From DATKKX01 sp035542775 (GTDB lineage Bacteria > Planctomycetota > Phycisphaerae > UBA1845 > UTPLA1): a DNA stretch of 29,667 nt. Under the pieces are notes generated by a model that worked only from the letters and a program-made list of their open reading frames with translations, did not search any database and had not been told where the DNA came from. The translations under genes and the position numbers were made by a program. The DNA lies in assembly GCA_035542775.1 (NCBI GenBank), contig DATKKX010000472.1:1-29667 (forward strand). The letters run 5' to 3'. This document shows positions 16,425 to 24,287 of this stretch, in pieces. The first letter of the stretch is position 1. Each line of letters opens with the position of its first letter.

Positions 16425-16838
16425 GCTTCTCTCCGTATGCCTGATAATCTGTCCCTTCTCTCTCTTCCCGAACAGGGAGTCGGAACTCACCTCGCTGCGG
16501 GCTGTTATTCTGTCGGCTCCTGCTACCCTGAACTGAAGTTGCTTCCAGACATCCCGACCCGCGATTCTCCGGCGGCAAACTCCCCCTCTCCTGCGCGCCC
16601 CGGCACCACAAACCGACCGCTCTTATCAGACGCGCCTGATCCCGAGACGCATAACGCGAGCCAGCTGTGGCTTCGCTGCGAACACCGTGAGCCCTTGCGA
16701 AAAGGCGACGTCGCTCTCAGGGCTTGTCGTTGGGCGGACTGCCCCCTGCAGCACTTCATGGATCGAAAGTCGAGGCGTCCGCGCTGAAAGGGACCTCCTG
16801 CCTTCGCGTCGTCTGCTGCGAACGGCGCCAACCAGAGG
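16425..16838. other. Spacer between cheX and the selenoprotein gene
   Basis: About 414 bases. A minus-strand frame of 102 codons (16831-16523) crosses it, but the translation is Arg/Ser/Gly-rich with no domain, no good ribosome site and no homologous feel, so I do not call it. No strong promoter for cheX was found; GATTAT near the ATG of cheX is the only -10-like match. No obvious repeat is seen. Confidence 0.5.
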
Positions 16839-17063
16839 TCAGCGCGCGGATGTCAATTGGCTGATGATCTCGTGGGCCTCTGGGAAACGCCCAGTCTCGT
16901 GCTTGCTCCAGATCTTCTCGCCGTCAACCACGACGTCGAAGATGCCCCCCGCCCCCTGGATGAGCTTGGATTTGACCCCTGTTTCCTTCCTGATCGCATC
17001 CGCCAGACTGGCGGCATTGGGGTAGTAGTTTCACTGGCCGCAATATGTGATTGTGATGTTCAT
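16839..17063 (-). CDS. SelW/Rdx-family selenoprotein with in-frame UGA (Sec11)
   Basis: Small thioredoxin-fold redox protein of the SelT/SelW/SelH (Rdx) family. Reading from the ATG at 17063, which has GGAGGA 9 bases upstream, the frame runs 74 residues to TGA at 16839-16841 if the UGA at 17031-17033 is read as selenocysteine. The start is MNITITYCGQ, then Sec11, then NYYPNAASLADAIRKETG. This gives the CxxU redox motif (C8, U11) directly after the first beta strand, as in SelW. The rest keeps family marks: GAGGIFDVVVDGEKIWSK (38-54) and GRFPEAHEI (58-66). Length and ending match Rdx proteins. Immediately downstream of the UGA lies a SECIS-like hairpin (separate entry). A standard gene caller would break or miss the gene. 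The alternative, a decayed CxxC pseudogene, is less likely because the frame and hairpin are intact. Confidence 0.85.
17000..17014 (-). promoter_or_regulatory. Candidate bacterial SECIS hairpin
   Basis: On the minus strand CCGCC (17014-17010) pairs with GGCGG (17004-17000) around the loop AGTCT; A and T of the loop could also pair, leaving GUC. The loop begins 21 bases after the UGA at 17031. Bacterial SECIS elements sit about 15-35 bases after the UGA with G and U in the apical loop, as in the E. coli fdhF hairpin with its GGUC loop. The hairpin lies within coding sequence, as bacterial SECIS elements must. Confidence 0.65.
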
Positions 17064-17134
17064 GCCTTCGAGTCCTCCTCGGCGGCCCGCGTCCTTACAC
17101 CTCGCCGGGCTGCGCCTGTCCAGTCCGCGTCCGG

Positions 17135-17140
17135 ATTATA
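17135..17140 (-). promoter_or_regulatory. -10 box for the selenoprotein gene
   Basis: A perfect TATAAT on the minus strand, 72 bases upstream of the ATG at 17063. It is preceded by GGC, and no strong -35 is present. It is back-to-back with the promoter of the divergent lipoprotein gene, so the two could share a regulator. Confidence 0.45.
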
Positions 17141-17162
17141 GCCGAGACTGGCCGGATATGAC

Positions 17163-17191
17163 TTGAATATCGAGCGTCATCATCCTATAGT
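17163..17191 (+). promoter_or_regulatory. Sigma-70 type promoter for the lipoprotein gene
   Basis: TTGAAT (17163-17168) and TATAGT (17186-17191) with a 17-base spacer. Transcription would begin near 17198, giving a leader of about 117 bases before the ATG at 17315. Confidence 0.55.
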
Positions 17192-17314
17192 CGCCGTCGT
17201 TCGGAGAGTGCCGCGCGGCGTCGCCGTCGGGCGGTGACGCATGCCTTCAATCCCCATTCGACGCGCGGTTTGACATGCTATCGTTGGCACACGTTGTGCG
17301 ACAGGAGAAATCCC

Positions 17315-17992
17315 ATGAAACGGCCAATCGGTCTGGTTGTAGTGTCGACGGTCTGCTTCGCCTGCGGTTGCGGGCCGACCATCAAGACGATCACCCCCAC
17401 GGGCAAGAAGATGCTGGAATCGGTGTTGATTGAGGGCACGGGGCCGAACGGCGCCCTGGAAGGCCTGGACCATGCGGTCGTGCTGGTTGACGGCGGCCCC
17501 GTGGGCTCCCCCTTGTTCACCTATCCCAAGTCTGAGATCTTCATCCCCGTCGCCCGTGCCAATGGCCAGACAACCGGCGCCAAGGTGCAGTTCATGGCCC
17601 GCAATTCCGCCGGGGATGGGAACATGTTTGAGTACTCTTCGGCCAACGTGCCCGTCAACGCCCCCGCCGTCAGTATCGACCAGATCACGCAGCCGTTCCG
17701 CATGGCATTCTCCAACGAGATCACCATGACCGTCTTTGGTGACGGCATGTTTCCGGGAGCCGGCAACGCCGGCCTGGGCAGCCCCCACGCCGGTCCACCC
17801 GTCGTTCAGGCCGTGCCCGTCAGCGGCGGCGTGGCCGTGACCGCAACGAAGGCCGTCTTTATGACTGACAACTCCATCCAGGTGTTCTTCCCCGACACAC
17901 TGCCGCGCGGCGTGTACCAGATCTACTTGAAGAACGACCCCCGCTACGGCGGCGTGAGCGGAACGTCACAAGTCACGTTTGAATGGAAGTAG
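17315..17992 (+). CDS. Putative secreted lipoprotein, function unknown
   Basis: A 225-residue protein I cannot place in a family. The ATG at 17315 has AGGAG 7 bases upstream; an earlier ATG (17234) in the same frame lacks one. The N-terminus MKRPIGLVVVSTVCFACGCG is a signal sequence with two cysteines in a poorly matching lipobox (FAC or CGC), so lipid attachment is probable but not certain. The mature part is beta-rich and low in charge. It has a repeated style of segments ending in hydrophobic strands (AVVLVDGGPVGSPL, KVQFMARNSAGDGN, MTVFGDGMFPGAGN) and a last strand GVYQIYLKNDP...VTFEWK, which suggests an Ig-like or IPT/TIG-like beta domain. No catalytic motif is visible. It stands alone between two intergenic spacers, with a hairpin after the stop. 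Confidence 0.75.
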   Translation: MKRPIGLVVVSTVCFACGCGPTIKTITPTGKKMLESVLIEGTGPNGALEGLDHAVVLVDGGPVGSPLFTYPKSEIFIPVARANGQTTGAKVQFMARNSAGDGNMFEYSSANVPVNAPAVSIDQITQPFRMAFSNEITMTVFGDGMFPGAGNAGLGSPHAGPPVVQAVPVSGGVAVTATKAVFMTDNSIQVFFPDTLPRGVYQIYLKNDPRYGGVSGTSQVTFEWK

Positions 17993-17998
17993 CGGACC

Positions 17999-18017
17999 GG
18001 ACGCGACGTTCGCGTCC
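17999..18017 (+). terminator. Hairpin just after lipoprotein stop
   Basis: GGACGCGA and TCGCGTCC form a perfect 8-bp stem with loop CGT, starting 7 bases after the TAG at 17990-17992. There is no U-run behind it, so it may be a U-less terminator or an mRNA 3'-end stabiliser. Confidence 0.45.
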
Positions 18018-18103
18018 CTGCACGGACTTCGGCGTGTCATCGCCCCATCGCCCCGTGGCGCTTCCGTGCCCTGTCGAATGCAGACCGGCTTGGTAAATGT
18101 GGG

Positions 18104-18109
18104 TATAAT
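18104..18109 (+). promoter_or_regulatory. -10 box before GT-C/TPR gene
   Basis: A perfect TATAAT 28 bases upstream of the ATG at 18137. No clear -35 at 16-18 bases. If used, the leader would be about 20 bases for the first ATG or about 80 for the ATG at 18197. Confidence 0.4.
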
Positions 18110-18136
18110 GTCGCTCGTGAGCGCCAGGATCCCCGC

Positions 18137-19993
18137 ATGACCACTGCCAAGTGTGATCGGACAGCGCCCCCGCGCTGCGGCGAAGGTCCCGCCGCAATGA
18201 GTCGACGCGGCCTGACCCTGATTCTCTGCGGCATCCTGGCGGTTTCGCTGGTCATCCACGCCATTCACTTCGCGGCGCTGCTCAAGAGCGGTCTCTATCG
18301 TCTGCCGGTGGTGTTCGTACAGTCCGACATGCACGCCTTTCTCGAATGGTCGGATGCAATTCTGTCGGGCGACATCCTGCAAGGTGACACCTATCACCCT
18401 TGTTTCGAGTGGATGCCCTCCATCGCTCCGATGGAAACCTGGTACCGCTGGTGGGGCGGTAAGACCATCTTCCAGCAGGAGCCGCTCTATGTGTACGCCT
18501 TGTCGCTGGTACGGTGGGTGTCCGGCGGGGCGCTGTGGGTGCCGCCCCTGGTCCAGCTGCTGATCGGCAGCCTGCAGCCTCTGGTGATCTTCCTTCTGGC
18601 CCGCAGGCTGTTTGAGGAGCGAGCGGCACTGGTAGCCGCGGCCCTGGCCGCCGTCTATGGACCGTTTGTTTTTTATCAAGGGGTTCTGCTGCGAGATTGG
18701 CTCCCGCCGCTGATGGAACCCATCGCTTTGATCCTGTTGCTGCGGGCTGACCAGCGGGCCGGAACCATCGATAGCCTCGCCGCCGGAATTTGGCTGGCGC
18801 TGTGCGCGCTCGGCAAAAGCCTCATCCTGCTTTTCCTGCCCTTCGCGCTGATCTGGCTGGCGTGCCGCCGCGGGACGGACAAGAACCGCTGGTGGCGACG
18901 GCCTGCGCTGGCGCTCGTGGGATTTGCGGCCGGTCTGTCGCCGCTGGTGGTCCGCAACGCGATGGTCGGCTCGCCGGTCCTGGCATTCCACAACAGAACC
19001 GCAGAGGGTTTCATCCAGGCCAATGCCGTCGATGCCCAGCCCGTGGGCCTCTCCCATCCGCATTCCATGCAGACGATCCTCCAGAAGACCGATGGACGCC
19101 TCTCCGCGGTGATCGCCGAAACGCTCCACGGCTTTGAAGGCCGCTGGTCGGACTTCTTCCGCCTCCAGCTTCTCAAGCTTCGCGGCAACCTCGAGCCCAT
19201 CGACATCCCCAACAACGTCAGCATCTGCCACGACCGCGAACTCTCGCCGGTGCTTTGGCTGACGCTCGGTTTCGGTCCGGTGGCCGCCGCCGGCCTGGCC
19301 GGACTGCTGATGGCAATCCGGCGCCGCGGCCCCCACGGACTGGTGCTCATCTACATTGCGACGCAAGTAGCAGCACTGATATCCGCGACGGTCTTGGGGC
19401 GATACCGCCTGGCCCTGGCGGCGGTGTTGATGGTCTATGCCGGTGCGGCTCTCGTCGGCTTGTGGGATGCCATTCGTCGCCGGCAGGTCCGCTCGGCTGC
19501 CTTACGCCTCGGCCTGTTGGCGGCCGCGACGGCGGTGGAGTATGTGCTGGTCCCGATCCCATCCCTGCGAACCACGCCGGACTACGAGTACTATCCGGCC
19601 GAGTACGTGATATGCACGACGATGTACGTCTCCGAGCATCGCTTCGAGCAGGCGGTGGATGAGACCCGGCGACTGGGAGCCTGGGCTCGCCGGTTTCCCA
19701 ATGCCGCTACGTTGGCTGCGGCCCTTCAGCGCGACGTCCAGCACCTATGGGCCAGGACGCTGCTGGAACAGGGAGACAACAGCGGCGCCCTGGAGCATGC
19801 CCGTCTCGCCGCCCGTATCGATGTCGCGGCGCCCAACCTGGATCATGTTCACTTTCAACTGGGTGAGCTGTTCTACCAACTGTCCAGCCCCGCCGACGCG
19901 GCCGCGCAGCTTCGCCTGTATCTTCAGAAGCAGCCTCAGGGGCAGTTCGCCGAAAAGGCTCGCGATCTGCTCAAGCAAATCGGACAGCCATAG
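18137..19993 (+). CDS. GT-C type membrane glycosyltransferase with TPR-like tail
   Basis: Large multi-pass membrane protein (618 residues from the ATG at 18137, or 598 from the ATG at 18197, which has GAAGG nearby and begins right at the first helix, MSRRGLTLILCGILAVSLV). It resembles the GT39/PMT-like GT-C superfamily. After the first helix comes an acidic loop (VVFVQSDMHAFLEWSDAIL), then FQQEPLYVYALSLVRW, corresponding to the PPLYP-type motif after the catalytic loop. Ten or so helices run to about residue 485. The last 100 residues are soluble and look like two or three TPR-type helical hairpins (LWARTLLEQGDNSGALEHARLA, VHFQLGELFYQLSSPADAAAQLRLYLQ). A GT-C core fused to TPRs is a known layout in environmental bacteria. 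It likely glycosylates a surface protein or lipid. The donor is unknown. Confidence 0.78.
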   Translation: MTTAKCDRTAPPRCGEGPAAMSRRGLTLILCGILAVSLVIHAIHFAALLKSGLYRLPVVFVQSDMHAFLEWSDAILSGDILQGDTYHPCFEWMPSIAPMETWYRWWGGKTIFQQEPLYVYALSLVRWVSGGALWVPPLVQLLIGSLQPLVIFLLARRLFEERAALVAAALAAVYGPFVFYQGVLLRDWLPPLMEPIALILLLRADQRAGTIDSLAAGIWLALCALGKSLILLFLPFALIWLACRRGTDKNRWWRRPALALVGFAAGLSPLVVRNAMVGSPVLAFHNRTAEGFIQANAVDAQPVGLSHPHSMQTILQKTDGRLSAVIAETLHGFEGRWSDFFRLQLLKLRGNLEPIDIPNNVSICHDRELSPVLWLTLGFGPVAAAGLAGLLMAIRRRGPHGLVLIYIATQVAALISATVLGRYRLALAAVLMVYAGAALVGLWDAIRRRQVRSAALRLGLLAAATAVEYVLVPIPSLRTTPDYEYYPAEYVICTTMYVSEHRFEQAVDETRRLGAWARRFPNAATLAAALQRDVQHLWARTLLEQGDNSGALEHARLAARIDVAAPNLDHVHFQLGELFYQLSSPADAAAQLRLYLQKQPQGQFAEKARDLLKQIGQP

Positions 19994-20067
19994 CGGCTCT
20001 ACGCAACTGCCGGGCGAAACCGGTGTCGATTCCCGCGTGCCGGTGGAAGCGGTGGCCCGGATTTCGG

Positions 20068-20073
20068 TATACT
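20068..20073 (+). promoter_or_regulatory. -10 box directly before ATG, possible leaderless start
   Basis: TATACT ends 10 bases before the ATG at 20084. A start site 6-8 bases further on would leave a leader of only about 3-5 bases. No Shine-Dalgarno sequence is visible in front of this ATG, which fits leaderless translation. Confidence 0.4.
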
Positions 20074-20083
20074 GGTTCTCGTC

Positions 20084-22441
20084 ATGACAGGAACCAACCT
20101 GGCGAGAGCGGCCCTGGTTACAGCCCTTGCGATCTTCAACTCGGCGTTCGCTCAAGACTCACGACCGGACCACACCGGGAGCGCTACCACGCCCTCCGTC
20201 CCGAAGCGGCTGTCCGCGCTGAAGGACGCTCCGCCCGAAAAGGCCTGCGCCGAGATCGAGCGGATTCTGTCCGACCCGCTGGGCGAGCCTGATCGCCAGG
20301 CCTGTTTTCGTGCACTGCTCGAAACACTCCCTCGCGCCGACTACGCCCTCTCCGACGCCGTACGGACGCTGGTTGAACGGCTCCGAGAGGAGAACCCCGC
20401 CGGGCAGGAAATACTCACCAGCCGGTACATGATCGCCCTGGCAACGCCCACCTTCGCGGCTCATGCCCGGGAGAATCACCTCCTGACGCACCTCGACCTG
20501 GCGTATGTCGTCTTCCGTGATCTGTTTTGCGTGGACCCGGTGCAAATCGTCCGTCACCGCTATGTGATCTTCCCGATGCAGGGCAAGCCCAACGGCCACA
20601 CCACCAACACCGACACGCTCAAGGTCATGATCGGCGGATCGGACTGGGACAACGCTGATTGTTACGAGGCCTTCTTTCACGAAGTCTCGCACCCGTTCAT
20701 CAATTTGCAGCCCGGCGGGCACCACTGGCGCTGCGGTGGTTTCGGCGAGGGGCTCGCCGAGTTCAGCCAGGCGTACGTGCCTGCCAGGCTCGACTTCCTG
20801 GGCCCCCCGTACAAGGGGCGATTCGAATCCTATATCTCCATATTCCGCAACGCCGGTCAGACCGAATACCTCGGCACCCGCCTGCCGGTCGAGGAAAGCG
20901 TGAGCTATGGCCCGTCAAGTTCGTTCTTCATGGAGCTCGCGCTGTCGACGCAGACGAAGAGCGGCGTGGACTGGTCTCCGTTTCAACGCATGTTCCGAGA
21001 AGCAGCCCAACACCCGCAGCCGAGGTTGCCATCGAAAGACTGGCCCGCCCAAATGGCCGCCGACGCGATCAAATACTTTGATGCTCAGAAAGTACGCCCG
21101 ATCCTGCGAAAGTACCGCTTTCCGCCGGAGGGTGAGATCGACTTGGTCCGTGAGCGAGTGGCGCAAGGTCCACTGAAGCCGGGGGATTGTTCCAAGCGTC
21201 GCGCCGAGTGGCAAGCCGCCGGCCTGACGGTCGTCGCTGACTGGAAAGTGCTGGGCCCGATCCCTGACCCGGAGCACCGCCGCCTGGCGCTGGACCCGCT
21301 CGACGAGCTCAACTTCGAGAAGCGAAAGGCGTGCAAGTTCGGCGACCAGACTTACCAGTGGCGCAAGGACGTGCTGATCGACGAATGCGGGTGCCCGCAC
21401 CTGGGTGACCTGCCCGGCGGCAACGAATCGTGCATCTTCTATCTTTACACCGATCTTCCAGCAACGGTTTCCGGCCCGACCGAGCTGTCGCTCTCCAGCG
21501 ATGACGATGCCAGCGTCTGGTTCGAGGGGCAGCGGGTGTGGACCTTCTCTGGCGAGCGAGGAGTGAACGTGGACTTCGTCGACAGCGCGTACATCGCGCC
21601 CAAGGCTGGCGGGAAGCTGCTCGTAAAGGTCGCCAACCATGTTGGGCCGGCAGGGTTCCATTTGCGGTACGGCCCGGCCGTCGATTACCGCTCCATCTAT
21701 CCGGCCGAGGCCGCCGCGAGCGATCCCGAGCGACGGGCGGCCCTGGCGGACTTCCTGGGTTCTCGCCGCGTGCCCGCAGAGCTGACCACCCCGCTGCTGT
21801 TGAAGCTATTGGACGACAAGGACGCCGCCGTCAGGCGCGCCGCGGCACACGCCCTGCCCGCGTGGCGGAACCGCCCGGAGCTGGTCCAGGCCCTGATCGC
21901 GCGCTGGCAACACGAGGACGATCGCGAAGTCAAGGCGGCGATTCGGCGTTCGCTGGAAGAGCTGACGTTCCAATCCTTCGACACGCCCGACGGCGCGGCG
22001 AGTTGGTGGGCTCGTCAGAAGGATCACTGGACCCACTGGTACTTCGTGGAGTGCGAATCGGCGTACAGCCTCGGGACGATCGTCGGTGGCTTCTATGGCA
22101 ACCAGCCGAAGTCCTACGGCCACCAGACCGTCTCGCGCTGCTGGGGCTGCAAGACAGACGATTTCTTCGAGCTCCCGCTCCGCGCCGATGCCGCAGGCCC
22201 CCGAACGCTGTACCTGCGGTATTCTCTGGGGCGCGACGAGCCCTGTCGCTTGAGCTTTCGCATTCGCCGCGGCGAGCGTGTCGTTGTGGAAAAGAAAAAC
22301 GTGCCGGTTCGCCGAACCAAGGACTGGGCTACCTTCCGCTGGGCGAAAGTGCCGCTTGGCGAGCTCGTTGCAGGCTGGTATCGCGTCGAGGTCCGCACCA
22401 ACGGCATAAACGTCGATTGCGACGTGATCGGCTGGAAATGA
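20084..22441 (+). CDS. Secreted protein with HExxH metallopeptidase-like domain and HEAT-like repeats
   Basis: A 785-residue exported protein. The signal peptide is MTGTNLARAALVTALAIFNSAFA, with cleavage after AFA (residue 23). Residues about 110-350 look like a gluzincin-type zinc peptidase: the HExxH motif is H199-E200-x-x-H203 in FFHEVSHPF, and 19 residues later GEGLAEF offers E222 as third zinc ligand, the spacing seen in peptidase MA-like families. A second region (about 385-540) starts DWKVLGPIPDPEHR and contains LSLSSDDDASVWFEGQRVW, a PA14-like or carbohydrate-binding-like beta module often found in planctomycete exported proteins. A short HEAT-like stretch (LLLKLLDDKDAAVRRAAAHALP, about 568-625) follows. 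The end (about 640-785) is a beta-rich module of jelly-roll type, with SCRW/CWGC cysteines. The substrate is unknown; the peptidase is predicted from motif only. Confidence 0.75.
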   Translation: MTGTNLARAALVTALAIFNSAFAQDSRPDHTGSATTPSVPKRLSALKDAPPEKACAEIERILSDPLGEPDRQACFRALLETLPRADYALSDAVRTLVERLREENPAGQEILTSRYMIALATPTFAAHARENHLLTHLDLAYVVFRDLFCVDPVQIVRHRYVIFPMQGKPNGHTTNTDTLKVMIGGSDWDNADCYEAFFHEVSHPFINLQPGGHHWRCGGFGEGLAEFSQAYVPARLDFLGPPYKGRFESYISIFRNAGQTEYLGTRLPVEESVSYGPSSSFFMELALSTQTKSGVDWSPFQRMFREAAQHPQPRLPSKDWPAQMAADAIKYFDAQKVRPILRKYRFPPEGEIDLVRERVAQGPLKPGDCSKRRAEWQAAGLTVVADWKVLGPIPDPEHRRLALDPLDELNFEKRKACKFGDQTYQWRKDVLIDECGCPHLGDLPGGNESCIFYLYTDLPATVSGPTELSLSSDDDASVWFEGQRVWTFSGERGVNVDFVDSAYIAPKAGGKLLVKVANHVGPAGFHLRYGPAVDYRSIYPAEAAASDPERRAALADFLGSRRVPAELTTPLLLKLLDDKDAAVRRAAAHALPAWRNRPELVQALIARWQHEDDREVKAAIRRSLEELTFQSFDTPDGAASWWARQKDHWTHWYFVECESAYSLGTIVGGFYGNQPKSYGHQTVSRCWGCKTDDFFELPLRADAAGPRTLYLRYSLGRDEPCRLSFRIRRGERVVVEKKNVPVRRTKDWATFRWAKVPLGELVAGWYRVEVRTNGINVDCDVIGWK

Positions 22442-22582
22442 GGGATCCTCCACGAGGCGGTACAATTGCCCCAGGCCATTCTGTGGCAGCACTCGAGCAG
22501 GACCCCTCCGGTCCCACCTGACTCGTCGATAAGCTCGCTATCGTGGGCCGGTGAGATGTGTCTCTTCAAGGGAGGAAATACT

Positions 22583-24163
22583 ATGCCCGCTTTCACATCT
22601 CGTTTTTTTCGCCGTGTCCTTTCTTCTTCGCTTCGCACGGCTTACTACTGGTTGACCTGGACCATCCTGGTGCTTGCCTGGTCCGGGGGATGCAAGTCGC
22701 CTGGCCCCACCTCTGATCAACAGTCCCCCAAGCCGCCGCCGGATGCCGCCGGAACCCCGGCCACCAAATCGCTGGAGGCTCCGCGACAGCATGCCGCAAC
22801 GGACCCGTTCGCCCTCAAGGTCAGCCTTCGTGGCCGCGTGGTGGATCGCGCGGAGCACGGTCTGGCGGGCATCACTGTGAGAGTGGGCCGTCCGTCCGCC
22901 TCTGAACAGTCGCGACCCTCGCCAGATTCGTATGACAAGTGGGATGCCGAGACCACTCGCGAGGGCTATTGGCAGATCGACCTTCCCGCGTCGAACCGCC
23001 CGCTTACCATCTCGCCGGACCTGGGCAAGAAATGGATCGGCCGTCCCCGCGGTCCACACCGGCCCGCAAACGCGGACAACGAGATAGGCGTGCTCACGCC
23101 GACCACGCCGGTCGTGACCGGATTGGACTTTGTTCTGTGGAAGCGGGCGACAATCAGCGGCACCGTTCGCGGTCCGGATGACCAACCGCTCGCCAAGGCG
23201 GTCATCTTTGTCCTGGAAAGCTCCTTCAGTTTCGAGACGGACCCGAAGGGCAGCTTCTCTTTCTCCGAATTCCTGCCCGGCGAACCGGTGACGCTCATCG
23301 TCAAGCACAAACTCGGCGCCACGCGTATCTGTGAGCCTGTCACTGTGGCCGAGGGCCAGACGCGCACGCTCGATGTCCGCCTGACGCAAGGCGGTACCGT
23401 CCGCGGCCGCGTCACGCCGCTTGCGGGCCGGGTCGACTATAGCGACACATGGAAGCCACGACTGGAATTCATGCCGGCCGGCCGCACCGAGTCGCAGCTC
23501 TCCCTTCGTATCACCCGCACCATCGAGCCCCACCCCAATGTGTGCGGCATCGTCAACGACGACCCGCCACATCCCGCTTTGGATGGCACGTTTGTCGTCG
23601 AGCACCTTCCTGCCGGACGGGTCGACCTGCGATTGGGCGCTCGGGGCGACTTCACGCCGGAGGACGAGAAAGCAGCCCAACTCCCTCTGGCCTCGAACTA
23701 TTTGCGCGAGACGCCGCCCGAATTTTACCAGCGCATTCCGCCGGGCGACCAAAAGGTCTATCCCGTCGTGAAGTACTCGGTGCCGTACCTCGGCGTCATT
23801 CGCGACATTGAGGTCCGCGAGAGCGAGGTCACCGATCTCGGCGAGATTCACTACGAGCAACCCGGCCGCCTCACCGGCCGCGTGCTGCGGGCCGATGGAA
23901 CTACCGCGGCGAACGCGACCGTTTATGTCTCGCTGACTTTGATGGAGAAGATAGGTTTCTTCGACACGGATAGCCGGCAGTTTTGGATCGACATCGTGCA
24001 GACCCATACCGACGCCGATGGGAAGTACGCCTTCGAATTTCTCTGCCGCGGGCCGCGCCGGCTCTGGACCGGGCGGTTCGACGCGCCGGACTCGGCCAAG
24101 CGCGAGTTCGACATGGACGGTCGCGCGGAACTCGTGGTCGACCTCCGCGCCGACGGGCCGTGA
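22583..24163 (+). CDS. Lipoprotein with carboxypeptidase-regulatory-like domains
   Basis: Probable outer-surface or periplasmic lipoprotein, 526 residues from the ATG at 22583, which has GGGAGGAA 7 bases upstream; the frame is open further up but without a ribosome site. The N-terminus is basic then hydrophobic (YYWLTWTILVLAWSGGC), with lipobox SGGC. A Pro/Ser/Gln-rich linker follows. At least three beta-sandwich units of CarboxypepD_reg type are visible: VSLRGRVVDRAEHGLAGITVRVG, ISGTVRGPDDQPLAKAVIFV with a GSFSFSEFLPGEPVTL second half, and LTGRVLRADGTTAANATVYVSL with TDADGKYAFEFLCRG. A further VRGRVTPLAGRV unit lies between them. Such domains usually serve as structural or adhesive modules, not enzymes. 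It follows the peptidase gene by 141 bases on the same strand. Confidence 0.82.
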   Translation: MPAFTSRFFRRVLSSSLRTAYYWLTWTILVLAWSGGCKSPGPTSDQQSPKPPPDAAGTPATKSLEAPRQHAATDPFALKVSLRGRVVDRAEHGLAGITVRVGRPSASEQSRPSPDSYDKWDAETTREGYWQIDLPASNRPLTISPDLGKKWIGRPRGPHRPANADNEIGVLTPTTPVVTGLDFVLWKRATISGTVRGPDDQPLAKAVIFVLESSFSFETDPKGSFSFSEFLPGEPVTLIVKHKLGATRICEPVTVAEGQTRTLDVRLTQGGTVRGRVTPLAGRVDYSDTWKPRLEFMPAGRTESQLSLRITRTIEPHPNVCGIVNDDPPHPALDGTFVVEHLPAGRVDLRLGARGDFTPEDEKAAQLPLASNYLRETPPEFYQRIPPGDQKVYPVVKYSVPYLGVIRDIEVRESEVTDLGEIHYEQPGRLTGRVLRADGTTAANATVYVSLTLMEKIGFFDTDSRQFWIDIVQTHTDADGKYAFEFLCRGPRRLWTGRFDAPDSAKREFDMDGRAELVVDLRADGP

Positions 24164-24214
24164 CGCCTCCACTTCTTGTCCCAGTGCAGGCACCGCGTAC
24201 CCGGCAGTGGAAAT

Positions 24215-24223
24215 TGCTATAAT
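24215..24223 (+). promoter_or_regulatory. Extended -10 promoter for the DNA glycosylase
   Basis: TGCTATAAT is a perfect extended -10 element (TGn plus TATAAT), which needs no strong -35. Transcription would start near 24230, leaving a leader of about 58 bases before the ATG at 24288. Confidence 0.55.
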
Positions 24224-24287
24224 GACGCCAACCGCCCGGCCGTCCTGCCGGGCGGCACTGTTTGGACGACTCACGGAAAGGCTCTCG

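Noticed and set aside
16523..16831. 102-codon minus-strand frame between cheX and the selenoprotein gene
   Set aside because: Arg/Ser/Gly-rich translation without any domain, weak start context, and typical of chance open frames in GC-rich DNA.
16857..17141. Plus-strand frame of 94 codons over the selenoprotein gene
   Set aside because: It is the antisense of the SelW-like gene, whose family motifs on the minus strand are clear.
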